Shown: positions 9,330 through 18,233, counted from the first letter of the stretch. The stretch: 64,000 nt of DNA from JAAYUD01 sp963676865 (GCA_963676865.2 CAXXSS010000001.1:1488001-1552000), one strand, 5' to 3'. Notes: generated from the sequence alone by a model not told the origin. Program-made: numbers and translations.

Positions 9330-10433
9330 ATGATTCGTATGAAAAATATTAAATACTTATTATTTGCGTTGATAGGAATTCTAGCTGTCACAGCATGCTC
9401 TGATGACAAAGAGAATCCTATATACAACTCGGCCACTGCGAGTGCTCCTACTCTAACTGCATTAAGCAATGCCTATACACTTGCTCAGACAGATGCAGAT
9501 AAAACATTTGAAACATTCACTTATACAGCGGCCAACTGGGGACTCAAGTTGGCGACCTCCTATACTCTACAGACTTCTTTAACAGAAGATTTTGCTAAAA
9601 CTTATAACCTTGGAACGTCAACAGATATTTCTATTCCTGTTGCCACAAAGGATATCAACTCTATTCTTATCAATAAAGGTATCCTGCCAGGAACTGCAAC
9701 AAAAATGTATTTCAGAATATTGGCAAACGCTACAGGTCTTTCTGGAAATATTTCAAATATCAGCACCTTAACTTCAGCCGCAGTTTCTACCCAGGTGACT
9801 CCTTATGATATGGATATCAATTATCCGAAGGTTTATCTCATTGGTGATTTTAATGGTTGGGATCATACTAAAGACCTCTTTCTCTACAGTTTTGAAAGTA
9901 ATACTATTTACAGTGGAGTAATAGACTTTGGTTCTAAAGCTTCCAACGGATTCAAAATTACGGGCATCGCCGGTTGGCAAGATAATTTAAACTGGGGTTC
10001 AGGCAGCGCAACAGTAACAACTCCGGAAGCCTCATCCATTCAACTCGTAGCTGGTGGTAATAGTGGAAATATCCAGAACTTTTCAAACGAATTCTACAAC
10101 TTCACATATGATACTTCATCATTAGTATTAAAAAAGAATTTCTCATTTAATACGTTTTCTATCATTGGAGATGCAGTAGGAGGCTGGAATACAACTAATG
10201 ACGTAATTATGAGTTATGACGCTACCAAACAACGTTTCAGTGTTGATACCTCTTTTTCTGACGGTAATATGAAATTCCGTGCCGATAAAGATTGGGTGCT
10301 GAATTGGGGTGGTAGTAACGGAGTTCTAAAAGTAGGTGGTGACAATATTTCTGTTAAGGCCGGCAAATATCGTGTCATTGTCGACTTAAACAATCCCGAC
10401 AAAGCAACCTATCAATTGATTTCATTAGATTAA
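9330..10433 (+). CDS. SusE-like outer-membrane starch-binding lipoprotein
   Basis: The protein has 367 residues from the ATG at 9330, or 364 from 9339. A lipobox (GILAVTAC) gives a lipidated Cys at about residue 23, or 20 from the second ATG. An N-terminal SusE-type domain (about 35-140, starting APTLTALSNAYTLAQ) precedes two related beta-sandwich modules. One begins KVYLIGDFNGWDHTKD (about 170-265). The other begins FSIIGDAVGGWNTTND (about 275-365) and contains NWGGSNG. This matches the SusE layout of one N-terminal domain plus two starch-binding modules; SusF has three. It presumably binds starch at the cell surface for the SusC/SusD transporter. Confidence 0.82.
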   Translation: MIRMKNIKYLLFALIGILAVTACSDDKENPIYNSATASAPTLTALSNAYTLAQTDADKTFETFTYTAANWGLKLATSYTLQTSLTEDFAKTYNLGTSTDISIPVATKDINSILINKGILPGTATKMYFRILANATGLSGNISNISTLTSAAVSTQVTPYDMDINYPKVYLIGDFNGWDHTKDLFLYSFESNTIYSGVIDFGSKASNGFKITGIAGWQDNLNWGSGSATVTTPEASSIQLVAGGNSGNIQNFSNEFYNFTYDTSSLVLKKNFSFNTFSIIGDAVGGWNTTNDVIMSYDATKQRFSVDTSFSDGNMKFRADKDWVLNWGGSNGVLKVGGDNISVKAGKYRVIVDLNNPDKATYQLISLD

Positions 10434-10474
10434 TTAATATAAGTTTTCAATAGGTATAGTATTAATCAAATAAT

Positions 10475-10520
10475 GTCCTGAAAGGCATACAATATACTTA
10501 AGATGTATTGCTTTTCAGGC
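10475..10520 (+). promoter_or_regulatory. Intercistronic hairpin between susE-like and GH13 genes
   Basis: CCTGAAAgGCATACA and TGTATTGCtTTTCAGG can pair around a short AT-rich loop in the 123-bp gap between the two genes. No T-run follows, so it is more likely an mRNA-processing or stability structure, or a partial terminator that lowers expression of the downstream amylases, than a full terminator. The pairing is seen directly; the role is inferred. Confidence 0.5.
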
Positions 10521-10556
10521 ATTATCAATTAACATAAAACGACAAAATAGACAGCC

Positions 10557-12905
10557 ATGAAACAACTGAGTAAATTATTTATACTGCTATTTACCCTTTG
10601 GTTGGGAGCTGCTTGTTCCTCATCCAATAATAGTCCCGAGGAAGAAAAAATATACGACGGGCTAAACTACTCACCATCTTCCCCGAATGCAGACGAACCT
10701 TTAAAGATTACTTTCAAGGCACCCGTTTCGTCGGCACTTTATGGTTATTCGGGCGATGTTTACATCCATACAGGAGTCATATCGGAAGGTACTTGGCTGT
10801 TTGTTCCCGCATTGTGGAGCACCAATATCGACAAATGCAAAATGACCAAAGATGCCGACAACCAATGGAGTATTACACTTGCGCCTTCTATCCGTAACTG
10901 GTTTTCGTCGGGTTCAACGCCAGTCAATAAACTCGGTATCGTAATTAGAAGTAGTGATGGTACAAAGAAAGGCATAGATAATGATTCTTTTGTTTCGGTA
11001 ACAGATGGAAAGTACAAAGATTTCCAACCTGCGGCAATTACAGAAAAGACAATGCCATCGGGACTGCAATACGGCATTAATATAGGAAGCGATAAGACTA
11101 GCGTCACCCTTGTTCTTTACGACAAAGATACTTCCGGATCGCACAAAAATTATGCTCACATAGTGGGAGACTTCAACAATTGGACGCTGAGCAATACAAC
11201 GTCGAGCCAGATGTATCGCGATAATGATGCAGGATGCTGGTGGATCACACTAACCGGACTTGAGGCATCAAAAGAGTATGCTTTTCAATATTGCGTATGG
11301 AACTCGGATGGAACAATGACACGTTTGGGCGATCCCTATTGCCACAAGATCTTAGACCCCGACAATGATCCCTATATTCCGTCGAACGTTTATACCGACA
11401 ATAAGACCTATCCGTCGGGAGCAATTGGCATAACGTCTGTATTCCAAATAAACGAACCAAGTTATAGCTGGAACATCGGCAACTTCTCTATAGACAACAG
11501 TGACAATATGGTGATATATGAATTATTGCTCCGCGATTTCACAAATACAGGAACAGAGGGTTCGGGCAATCTGGCAGAAGCCATTAAGAAACTAGACTAT
11601 ATAAAGTCATTGGGGGTAAACGCTGTAGAGTTGATGCCCGTTCAAGAATTTGATGGAAACAATAGCTGGGGCTATAATCCCTGTTTCTATTTCGCAATGG
11701 ATAAAACGTATGGTACAAACAATATGTACAAACAGTTTATCGATGCCTGCCATCAGCGCGGAATAGGTGTGCTGCTCGATGTGGTATACAATCATGCAAC
11801 AAACAATTGTCCACTTGCCAAACTTTATTGGGATACGACAAACAATCGTCCGGCGCCAAACAATCCATACTTTAACGTAACGGCACCACATCCCTATTCT
11901 TATTACAACGACTTCAACCACGAATCGACTTTGACAAGAGCTTATATCAAACGAAGTCTAAAATATTTGCTTACCGAATACAAAATTGATGGATTTCGTT
12001 TCGATTTCACAAAAGGATTTACCAATCAAGCAAGTACGGAAGCAACGGCTAGCAATTATGATGCCTCACGCATTGCGATCCTGAAAGATTATTATTCGGC
12101 TATTCACGAAACAAATACCAATGCAGTGATGATATGCGAACATTTCTGTGTTCAACCGGAAGAAGCCGCTCTGGGTGATGCGGGCATTAAATGTTGGCGC
12201 AAATTAAATAACGCATATTGTCAAACAGCAATGGGGTATCAGGACCAAAGTTCATTTGCAGATCTTACCACATGGAACACAACGATGCCAGCCAACAGTT
12301 GGGTAGGATATATGGAAAGCCACGACGAAGAACGCATGGGATATAAACAAACCCAATGGGGAACGGGAACTTTAAAAACAAATCTTTCTGATCGGATGGA
12401 ACAACTTGGCACAAATGCAGCATTCTTCCTCACCGTTTCGGGTCCGAAAATGATTTGGCAATTCGGTGAACTGGGGTACGACTACTCAATAAATAGCGAT
12501 TACACCGGTACGACAACAAGTGATAATTACCGCACTAATCCGAAGCCGGTAAAATGGGATTACTACAATGTAGCAGAACGAAAAGGGCTATACGATACTT
12601 ATAGCAAACTATTGTCGTTACGCAATTCGAATCCGGAACTATTCAGTCAATCGGCTTTCCAAAACTGGAACGTCACTGAAAGTTATTGGAGTCAGGGCCG
12701 AACGATATCACTTCAGGCAGCAAATGGCAAACGCCTTATTGTAGTAGGCAATTTCACCGCCAATTCTATTTCTACCGCGGTAAATTTTGGACAGACCGGA
12801 ACATGGTACGATTATTTCAGTAACACGTCCATCTCTGTTACATCATCCACTCAATCGATCACTTTACCCGCGTATGAATTCAGAATATACACCTCTTTTC
12901 AATAA
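10557..12905 (+). CDS. GH13 alpha-amylase/pullulanase-like lipoprotein with N-terminal accessory domains
   Basis: This 782-residue protein has a lipobox (TLWLGAAC, Cys20), so it is probably anchored at the outer membrane. Residues about 38-155 form a beta-rich accessory domain common in Bacteroidetes amylases. Residues about 175-275 are a CBM48-like sandwich (HIVGDFNNWTLSN). The GH13 barrel follows from about 318. The nucleophile is about D483 (DGFRFDFTKGF), the acid/base about E528 (MICEHFC) and the third carboxylate about D590 (MESHDEER). A C-terminal beta domain ends the protein. It occupies the surface-amylase position of the Sus system but has a different architecture from classical SusG, because its starch-binding-type domain is N-terminal. 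Exact specificity (alpha-1,4 or alpha-1,6) is not certain. Confidence 0.82.
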   Translation: MKQLSKLFILLFTLWLGAACSSSNNSPEEEKIYDGLNYSPSSPNADEPLKITFKAPVSSALYGYSGDVYIHTGVISEGTWLFVPALWSTNIDKCKMTKDADNQWSITLAPSIRNWFSSGSTPVNKLGIVIRSSDGTKKGIDNDSFVSVTDGKYKDFQPAAITEKTMPSGLQYGINIGSDKTSVTLVLYDKDTSGSHKNYAHIVGDFNNWTLSNTTSSQMYRDNDAGCWWITLTGLEASKEYAFQYCVWNSDGTMTRLGDPYCHKILDPDNDPYIPSNVYTDNKTYPSGAIGITSVFQINEPSYSWNIGNFSIDNSDNMVIYELLLRDFTNTGTEGSGNLAEAIKKLDYIKSLGVNAVELMPVQEFDGNNSWGYNPCFYFAMDKTYGTNNMYKQFIDACHQRGIGVLLDVVYNHATNNCPLAKLYWDTTNNRPAPNNPYFNVTAPHPYSYYNDFNHESTLTRAYIKRSLKYLLTEYKIDGFRFDFTKGFTNQASTEATASNYDASRIAILKDYYSAIHETNTNAVMICEHFCVQPEEAALGDAGIKCWRKLNNAYCQTAMGYQDQSSFADLTTWNTTMPANSWVGYMESHDEERMGYKQTQWGTGTLKTNLSDRMEQLGTNAAFFLTVSGPKMIWQFGELGYDYSINSDYTGTTTSDNYRTNPKPVKWDYYNVAERKGLYDTYSKLLSLRNSNPELFSQSAFQNWNVTESYWSQGRTISLQAANGKRLIVVGNFTANSISTAVNFGQTGTWYDYFSNTSISVTSSTQSITLPAYEFRIYTSFQ

Positions 12906-12967
12906 ATGTGCCACACTGTATTCTAATCAAGAAACATCTATATTATTTATCGGAAGAATTTAGAAAC

Positions 12968-14812
12968 ATGAAAAAGATTTTATATACCATATTAATGCTA
13001 TTATCATTCAATGCAGTTGCAGGAAATATTAATAAAATAGATCCTCCATGTTGGTTTACCGAGATGAACAGCCCCCAACTGCAACTAATGATTTACGGAA
13101 ACAACATTGCAAAGGCAGAAGTTAGTATCAGCTATCCGGGCGTGAAGGTCGATAGCATCGTCCGATTGGAAAGTAACAACTATTTACTGGTATACCTCCA
13201 CTTGGATAAAATGTTGAAACCGGGTAAAATGAAGTTATCTTTTAAGCAAGGAAATAAATCTTTCGCAACTGAATACGAATTTAAAAAGAGAGAGAGGACA
13301 GGAGCCGAGCACAAAGGATTCGATATGTCGGATGTGCTCTATCTGCTCATGCCGGACAGATTTGCCAACGGCAATCTTAAAAACGATATAGCAAAGAATA
13401 TGTCGCCATACAAAGTAGACCGAAACGACCCAAACAGTCGACATGGCGGAGATCTTGCCGGCATAGAGCAGCACCTGAATTATTTCAATGACCTAGGAGT
13501 TACAGCATTGTGGTTCACCCCCGTTTTAGAAAACAACATGGAAGGCGGGTCGTATCATGGATATGCCACCACAGACTATTACAAGATAGACCGCCGTCTT
13601 GGCAGTAACGAAGAATATTGCAATCTGATAAAAGACGCGCACCAACACGGGTTGAAAGTAGTCATGGACATGGTGTTCAATCATTGTGGCTCGGAACACC
13701 AATGGATTAAGGATATGCCTTCAAAAGATTGGTTCAACTATCCAGATTACAAGAATCACTTCGTACAGACATCCGGCCGACTAACTCCTCATGTCGATCC
13801 TTATGCTTCGAAGTACGACTATGACAAAATGATTGACGGATGGTTTGTACCCTCCATGCCCGATTTGAATCAACGCAATCCTCATGTTTACAAATATCTG
13901 GTACAAAATAGCATGTGGTGGATAGAATATGCCGATATTGACGGTATCCGAATGGACACCTATCCTTATGCCGATTATGATGCCATGAGCAATTGGCAGA
14001 AAGAAATAAACGATGAGTATCCAAACTTCAACACCGTAGGCGAAGCATGGGGCGCCGAGCCTGCATATACAGCATGGTGGCAAAAAGATTCTAAGCTATC
14101 GGCCCCTCGCAACAGTAATTTGAAAACGGTGATGGACTTCAGTTTCATGGTCAATATAAACAAGGCAAAGAACGAACAGAGTGATGAATATGAAAAAGGG
14201 TTAGAAAGAATATACGACAATTTCGTTTACGACTTTCTTTATCCCAACAATAACTCCATACTTGCTTTTCTTGAGAACCACGACTCCGACCGCTTTTTGG
14301 GCGAAGGTGATAACCTACCTCTGTTGGAGCAGGCAGCGACATTACTTCTGACCACCCACCGCATCCCACAATTATATTACGGTTCGGAAATAATGATGAA
14401 TGGCGTAAAGACTGTAACAGACGGATATGTTCGCAAAGATTTTCCGGGAGGATGGATCGGTGATAAAGAAAATGCCTTCAAGCAAGAAGACAGAACTGCA
14501 AAGCAAAACGAGTGCTATAACTTTTTTCGCAGGCTACTTCATTGGCGTCAAGGCAACGAAGTAATCTCCAAAGGCAAAATGATACAGTTCATCCCAGAAA
14601 AAGGTATCTACGCTTATGCAAGGCAGTATAATGGCAAAACGGTATTGGTTATTCTCAATGGTACAGACAAAGAAGCCTCCGTACCTGTAGAGATATATAA
14701 AGAGATTCTAGGTGAGAAGAACGAAGGGCGCGACGTACTGACAGAAACAAACATTATACTTGCCAACAAATTGACAATGACTCCTCGGCAATCACTCGTT
14801 ATTGAGTTGTAA
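12968..14812 (+). CDS. susA: SusA-like periplasmic neopullulanase (GH13)
   Basis: The 614-residue protein starts at the ATG at 12968 (MKKILYTILMLLSFNAVAG, a signal peptide). An upstream in-frame ATG at 12908 has no signal-like sequence. An N-terminal cyclomaltodextrinase-type domain precedes the barrel. Key motifs are DVLYLLMPDRFANGN, GGDLAGIEQHLNYFNDLGVT, VVMDMVFNHCGS, DGIRMDTYPY (about D330), VGEAWG (about E359) and LENHDSDR (about D439). The order and wording match SusA of Bacteroides thetaiotaomicron closely. It should cleave imported maltooligosaccharides and pullulan in the periplasm. No GH97 susB or susR is in the window; either could lie elsewhere in the genome. Confidence 0.88.
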   Translation: MKKILYTILMLLSFNAVAGNINKIDPPCWFTEMNSPQLQLMIYGNNIAKAEVSISYPGVKVDSIVRLESNNYLLVYLHLDKMLKPGKMKLSFKQGNKSFATEYEFKKRERTGAEHKGFDMSDVLYLLMPDRFANGNLKNDIAKNMSPYKVDRNDPNSRHGGDLAGIEQHLNYFNDLGVTALWFTPVLENNMEGGSYHGYATTDYYKIDRRLGSNEEYCNLIKDAHQHGLKVVMDMVFNHCGSEHQWIKDMPSKDWFNYPDYKNHFVQTSGRLTPHVDPYASKYDYDKMIDGWFVPSMPDLNQRNPHVYKYLVQNSMWWIEYADIDGIRMDTYPYADYDAMSNWQKEINDEYPNFNTVGEAWGAEPAYTAWWQKDSKLSAPRNSNLKTVMDFSFMVNINKAKNEQSDEYEKGLERIYDNFVYDFLYPNNNSILAFLENHDSDRFLGEGDNLPLLEQAATLLLTTHRIPQLYYGSEIMMNGVKTVTDGYVRKDFPGGWIGDKENAFKQEDRTAKQNECYNFFRRLLHWRQGNEVISKGKMIQFIPEKGIYAYARQYNGKTVLVILNGTDKEASVPVEIYKEILGEKNEGRDVLTETNIILANKLTMTPRQSLVIEL

Positions 14813-14852
14813 TAAACCGCTCAAAACGACATATGCTCCTAAAAAGTTTTAG

Positions 14853-14907
14853 GTCCATACGTTTTCAAAAAAACTTAAGGACGTCACCGAAAAAACTAAC
14901 ATACGAC
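14853..14907 (+). repeat. 55-bp direct repeat, right copy, flanking the Sus-like locus
   Basis: These 55 bases are identical to 4430-4484 and begin 41 bp after the susA stop codon. Because both copies are direct and lie just outside the locus, homologous recombination between them would remove the whole Sus-like cluster (about 10.4 kb). Confidence 0.9.
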
Positions 14908-14939
14908 ACTTTTGGCTCATAATTATAAGCCAAAAGTGT
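14906..14939 (+). terminator. Hairpin terminator after susA
   Basis: ACACTTTTGGCT and AGCCAAAAGTGT pair perfectly around a 10-base AT loop, about 95 bp after the susA stop. The tail is not a pure T-run (TGTATATATAAT), so termination strength is uncertain. Confidence 0.55.
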
Positions 14940-15160
14940 TGTATATATAATACTAAAGCAGCATATATCCATTCTGATATAGCAAGCGTATACACGCTAC
15001 ATATCCGCCACAGTGTTGTAACTAAAGCCACAATACTCTGCCAGAAAGGCTTTAAAACGTTCCATAATTCCTTCTTAAAAGGGTGAAGTCTGTGAAACAT
15101 CCTGATGAAAGTTGGTTCATATCAGAACGATTTTATGTTTTGTCCTAAGACGGATGTCGT

Positions 15161-15218
15161 TCCACATATGTGATTCGATCAACTCACATATGTGAGTTGA
15201 TCGAATCACATATGTGGA
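15161..15218. repeat. 58-bp perfect palindrome made of three 22-bp-phased dyads
   Basis: The segment is its own reverse complement over all 58 bases. It contains CACATATGTG at 15163, 15185 and 15207, exactly 22 bp apart. The 12-base spacers ATTCGATCAACT and AGTTGATCGAAT are reverse complements of each other. The IS begins at the next base, and the last 10 bp of the palindrome form its target duplication. Confidence 0.92.
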
Positions 15219-16537
15219 CAGGGCTGACGCATTAAGAATTCAGTTTGTTTATTTCCCATTATATATTATTAACTTAATGTATTGATATATAGTTTATTAT
15301 ATGTGCATATATGTCCTTATTATTTACTATATTTGTATAACTTTTTACATTAAACAAATAAACGATATGGACTTAGTAACGATATTAAGAGAAGTAGAAG
15401 ACCCCAGAAGGGATCATTTAAAGGAGCACAGTTTGGGGTGTATTTTTTATATTACAATGGCCGCGGTAGTTTGCGGTGCTGAAAGCTGGTATGAAGTAGC
15501 GGAATTCGGCAAAATGAAAGAGCCCTTTCTCCGTTCCCGTATAAAGGGCTTTAAAGGTGTTCCTTCCCATGATACCTTTAACCGAGTTTTCTCCATTCTT
15601 GATCCAAAGGAACTTGAACGTGGTTTCAGGATGTGGATTCATGAGATATGTGGAAAATATAGTGGTATAGTTGCAATAGACGGGAAGGAAATATGTGGTG
15701 CAAGAGTGGAAAAGAAAGACGGCAGTTTTGAGCCTTTACGTATGGTCAGTGCATGGGCTGCATCCAATGGCGTTACACTTGGGCAGGAGAAGGTGGGCAA
15801 GAAGAGCAATGAAATAACAGCCATTCCGAAACTGATAAAGGCTTTAGATTTGTCGGGATGTGTAGTGACCATAGACGCCATGGGTTGTCAGCATGAAATA
15901 GTTGAAACGATCATAAAAAACAAGGCGGACTTTGTCATCTGTGTGAAAGACAACCAGAAGAAATTGCATAATGAGATAAAAAGCTACTTCACAGGTATCG
16001 ACTTTAATGGGAATAAGATCAATGGACACGGGCATATACCACCAACCAGGTACCAGGCTTCATACACAGAGGAATGCGGTCATGGACGGAAGGAAAGGAG
16101 ATATTGCCAAGTATATAACAATGGGATGACAGGTGAAATTTTAGGGTGGGAAGGTGTCCGCTCCGTCGTTTGTCAGACAAAGATTACGACTCAGCTGAAA
16201 AGCAAGAAAACGGTAGAGGAAAAACATTATTATATAACATCCCTACCTTTGGATTCGGACAGAATCATGCAGGCTATAAGGACGCATTGGAGCATAGAGA
16301 ACAATCTGCATTGGCAGTTGGACGTAACCTTTAACGAAGACGATACCAGAAAAAGAAAGAATGCGGCGCAGAATTTCTCCCTCATCAGCAAGATCGCACT
16401 CGCCCAAATAAAAAACAGCCAAAGAAAGGGGAGCTTCAAAATGAAAAGAAAACTTGCAGGATGGGATGAAAATTACATGATAGAACTATTGGATTCTAGT
16501 TGGATGCAAAATCTAAATTCTTAATGCGTCAGCCCTG
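15219..16537 (+). mobile_element. ISAs1-family insertion sequence, copy 1 (1319 bp)
   Basis: The ends are perfect 22-bp inverted repeats: CAGGGCTGACGCATTAAGAA plus TT on the left, with the reverse complement at 16516-16537. A 10-bp target duplication, CATATGTGGA, flanks it at 15209-15218 and 16538-16547. One transposase gene fills the element. Length and ends are identical to the copy at 54700-56018. Intact ends, an intact gene and a clean duplication indicate recent transposition. Confidence 0.95.
15367..16524 (+). CDS. ISAs1-family DDE transposase, copy 1
   Basis: The protein has 385 residues from the ATG at 15367 (MDLVTILREVEDPRRDHLKE), which matches the family N-terminal domain (DDE_Tnp_1-associated). 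A start at 15301 would add a non-family hydrophobic leader. Catalytic carboxylates are about D105 (VAIDGKEICGAR), about D170 (VTIDAMGCQHEI) and about E311 (HWSIENNLHWQLDVTF). Downstream, the conserved FNEDDTRKRK is intact. Compared with the second copy it differs at T151, G238 and E324. It is the better candidate for the active transposase of the pair. Confidence 0.93.
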   Translation: MDLVTILREVEDPRRDHLKEHSLGCIFYITMAAVVCGAESWYEVAEFGKMKEPFLRSRIKGFKGVPSHDTFNRVFSILDPKELERGFRMWIHEICGKYSGIVAIDGKEICGARVEKKDGSFEPLRMVSAWAASNGVTLGQEKVGKKSNEITAIPKLIKALDLSGCVVTIDAMGCQHEIVETIIKNKADFVICVKDNQKKLHNEIKSYFTGIDFNGNKINGHGHIPPTRYQASYTEECGHGRKERRYCQVYNNGMTGEILGWEGVRSVVCQTKITTQLKSKKTVEEKHYYITSLPLDSDRIMQAIRTHWSIENNLHWQLDVTFNEDDTRKRKNAAQNFSLISKIALAQIKNSQRKGSFKMKRKLAGWDENYMIELLDSSWMQNLNS

Positions 16538-16990
16538 CATATGTGGACGACAAAACCTGAATGAGCCAACAGAAATGCCTTAAATACGACAACTATGATT
16601 CAATAAGATGTGTACAAAATACCTTCTCATAGGGAAGAAGAACCGGATCTCTTCCATGCATGAGCGGTAAGCAAGGGAGTTTCTACACGGCACACACACC
16701 ACAGATACCGAGTAATGACTTAATCGGTTGATATACGAAGTGGACGATCCGTGTTTCATAACACGCTAACAATAAACAAGATAACACCTTTTCAAGGTCC
16801 CATAAACAAGCCGCATCTGTATACGTCACTCATAATCAATAAGATAAGGTGACAGGAACTATTGGAACATTAAATACTACAGAACATATCTGTAAGATAA
16901 GTTCGGATAAAAAACATTCAATAACAATCACCATTTTCTTCTTTTTCACTATCTTTAGCCATTCTTTTAAACACAACAAACTTTAACGAC

Positions 16991-18088
16991 ATGAGATTCT
17001 TTTCGAAATTTATTTTACTCAGCAGTTTAGCATTAATGACTGTCGTTCAGCATCAGAATGCCGACAATCACTCTATTAAATACGATCAAAAAACGTATTC
17101 TACAACTTTTGCCAAAGGGGCGGATGTAGGCTGGATCACTCAAATGGAAAAAGAAGGAGAGAAGTTCTACAACGCCGAAGGAAAGCAAATGGAATGTATG
17201 GCATTGCTCAAGTCGATGGGAATGAATGCCATTCGTTTGCGCGTATGGGTGAATCCAAAAGACGGATGGTGCGGAAAACAAGACTTATTGAACAAAGCAC
17301 TACGCGCAAAAAAGCTTGGAATGCAAATTATGATAGATTTTCATTATAGTGACTGGTGGGCCGATCCGGGCAAACAAAACAAACCTGCCGCTTGGAAAGA
17401 CTATAGTATGAAACAATTGAAACAAGCAGTCGCCAATCATACGAAAGAGGTATTGCTTCTATTGAAACGAAACAATATCACTCCGGAGTGGGTACAAGTA
17501 GGAAATGAAACGACCAATGGTATGCTATGGCCTGATGGCGGCGTATGGCTTTGGGATGAGAACAAGGAGAATAAACCTAATCATTTTGACAATTATGCAG
17601 CATTAAGCAATGCTGGATATAATGCAGTGAAAGCTGTTTTCCCAAAAGCAAAAGTCATTATGCACATTGATAATGGATATAATAAAGAACAATTCAGCCG
17701 CTTTTTTAGCCGATTAAAATCGAATGGCGGCAAATGGGATGTGATAGGCATGTCGCTCTACCCGTCCTATTACGAAGGCTTCGAACAGGACCGAAAAGGC
17801 ACGTGCAACAAGTTCATTAGCAAATGCATGGAAAATATCGAATATCTGACAAAGACCTACTCTACCCCAGTAATGATCTCCGAAATAGGCATGCCTTGGG
17901 ATGATGCAGTAACCGCAAACTATTTCTTAAGTAGTATCATACGCAAGACAAAAGAAATAGGTATCACAAAATGTTTAGGTGTCTTTTATTGGGAACCGGA
18001 AGGATATGCAAGATGGAGCAAGTATTCGCTTTGCGCTTTCGACAACTCCGGAAAACCTACAGCCGCAATGGATGCGTTCAAACAATAA
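16991..18088 (+). CDS. GH53 endo-beta-1,4-galactanase (arabinogalactan type I)
   Basis: The 365-residue protein starts with a signal-like segment (MRFFSKFILLSSLALMTVV). The GH53 barrel follows: FAKGADVGWITQMEKEG, NAIRLRVWVNPKDGW, MIDFHYSDWWADPGKQ. The acid/base Glu lies in QVGNETTNGML (about E173) and the nucleophile Glu in MISEIGMPWDDA (about E298). The enzyme hydrolyses beta-1,4-galactan side chains of pectin. No SusC/SusD pair is adjacent. The gene stands alone between the IS and a strong terminator, so it is either an orphan or the leftover of a galactan locus. A possible -7 box (TATCTTTA, 16950) lies upstream. Confidence 0.9.
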   Translation: MRFFSKFILLSSLALMTVVQHQNADNHSIKYDQKTYSTTFAKGADVGWITQMEKEGEKFYNAEGKQMECMALLKSMGMNAIRLRVWVNPKDGWCGKQDLLNKALRAKKLGMQIMIDFHYSDWWADPGKQNKPAAWKDYSMKQLKQAVANHTKEVLLLLKRNNITPEWVQVGNETTNGMLWPDGGVWLWDENKENKPNHFDNYAALSNAGYNAVKAVFPKAKVIMHIDNGYNKEQFSRFFSRLKSNGGKWDVIGMSLYPSYYEGFEQDRKGTCNKFISKCMENIEYLTKTYSTPVMISEIGMPWDDAVTANYFLSSIIRKTKEIGITKCLGVFYWEPEGYARWSKYSLCAFDNSGKPTAAMDAFKQ

Positions 18089-18095
18089 ATAATAA

Positions 18096-18155
18096 AAACA
18101 CCTTGAAGTGATGTTTAGAATGTCTATAACGGACAAGCATCACTTCAAGGTGTTT
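18096..18155. terminator. Strong bidirectional terminator between GH53 and helicase genes
   Basis: AAACACCTTGAAGTGATG and CATCACTTCAAGGTGTTT are perfectly complementary over 18 bp. The flanks are A-rich on the left and T-rich on the right, and the loop is about 24 bases. It lies between convergent genes and can serve both. Confidence 0.85.
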
Positions 18156-18233
18156 CTATTTATTTAAGTCTTTTTCTCGCGTCTGTAAAATAATCATTTA
18201 GTGTATAAATGACTAACTACGGACCCTAGAATA

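Larger units (their letters stand above)
15010..16855. repeat. Long intergenic repeat (family B) copy 1, split by an ISAs1 element
   Basis: The parts outside the IS (15010-15218 and 16538-16855) align with 54517-54699 and 56019-56375 around the second IS. Shared blocks on the left include CCACAAyACyCTGCCA, AAAGGCTTT and TCTGTGAAACAT. Shared blocks on the right include CGACAAAACCT, CCTTAAATACGACAAC, GATTCAATAAGAT, AGTAATGACTTAATCGGT and TCAATAAGATAA. The two copies have diverged by substitutions and small indels. Without the IS each element is about 520-540 bp with a 22-bp-phased dyad array in the middle. No gene is recognised; 16856-16990 is the promoter region of the GH53 gene. Confidence 0.75.

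Noticed and set aside
15161..15218. Invertible (phase-variable) promoter
   Set aside because: The palindrome has no promoter-bearing segment between separated inverted repeats and no invertase gene nearby.
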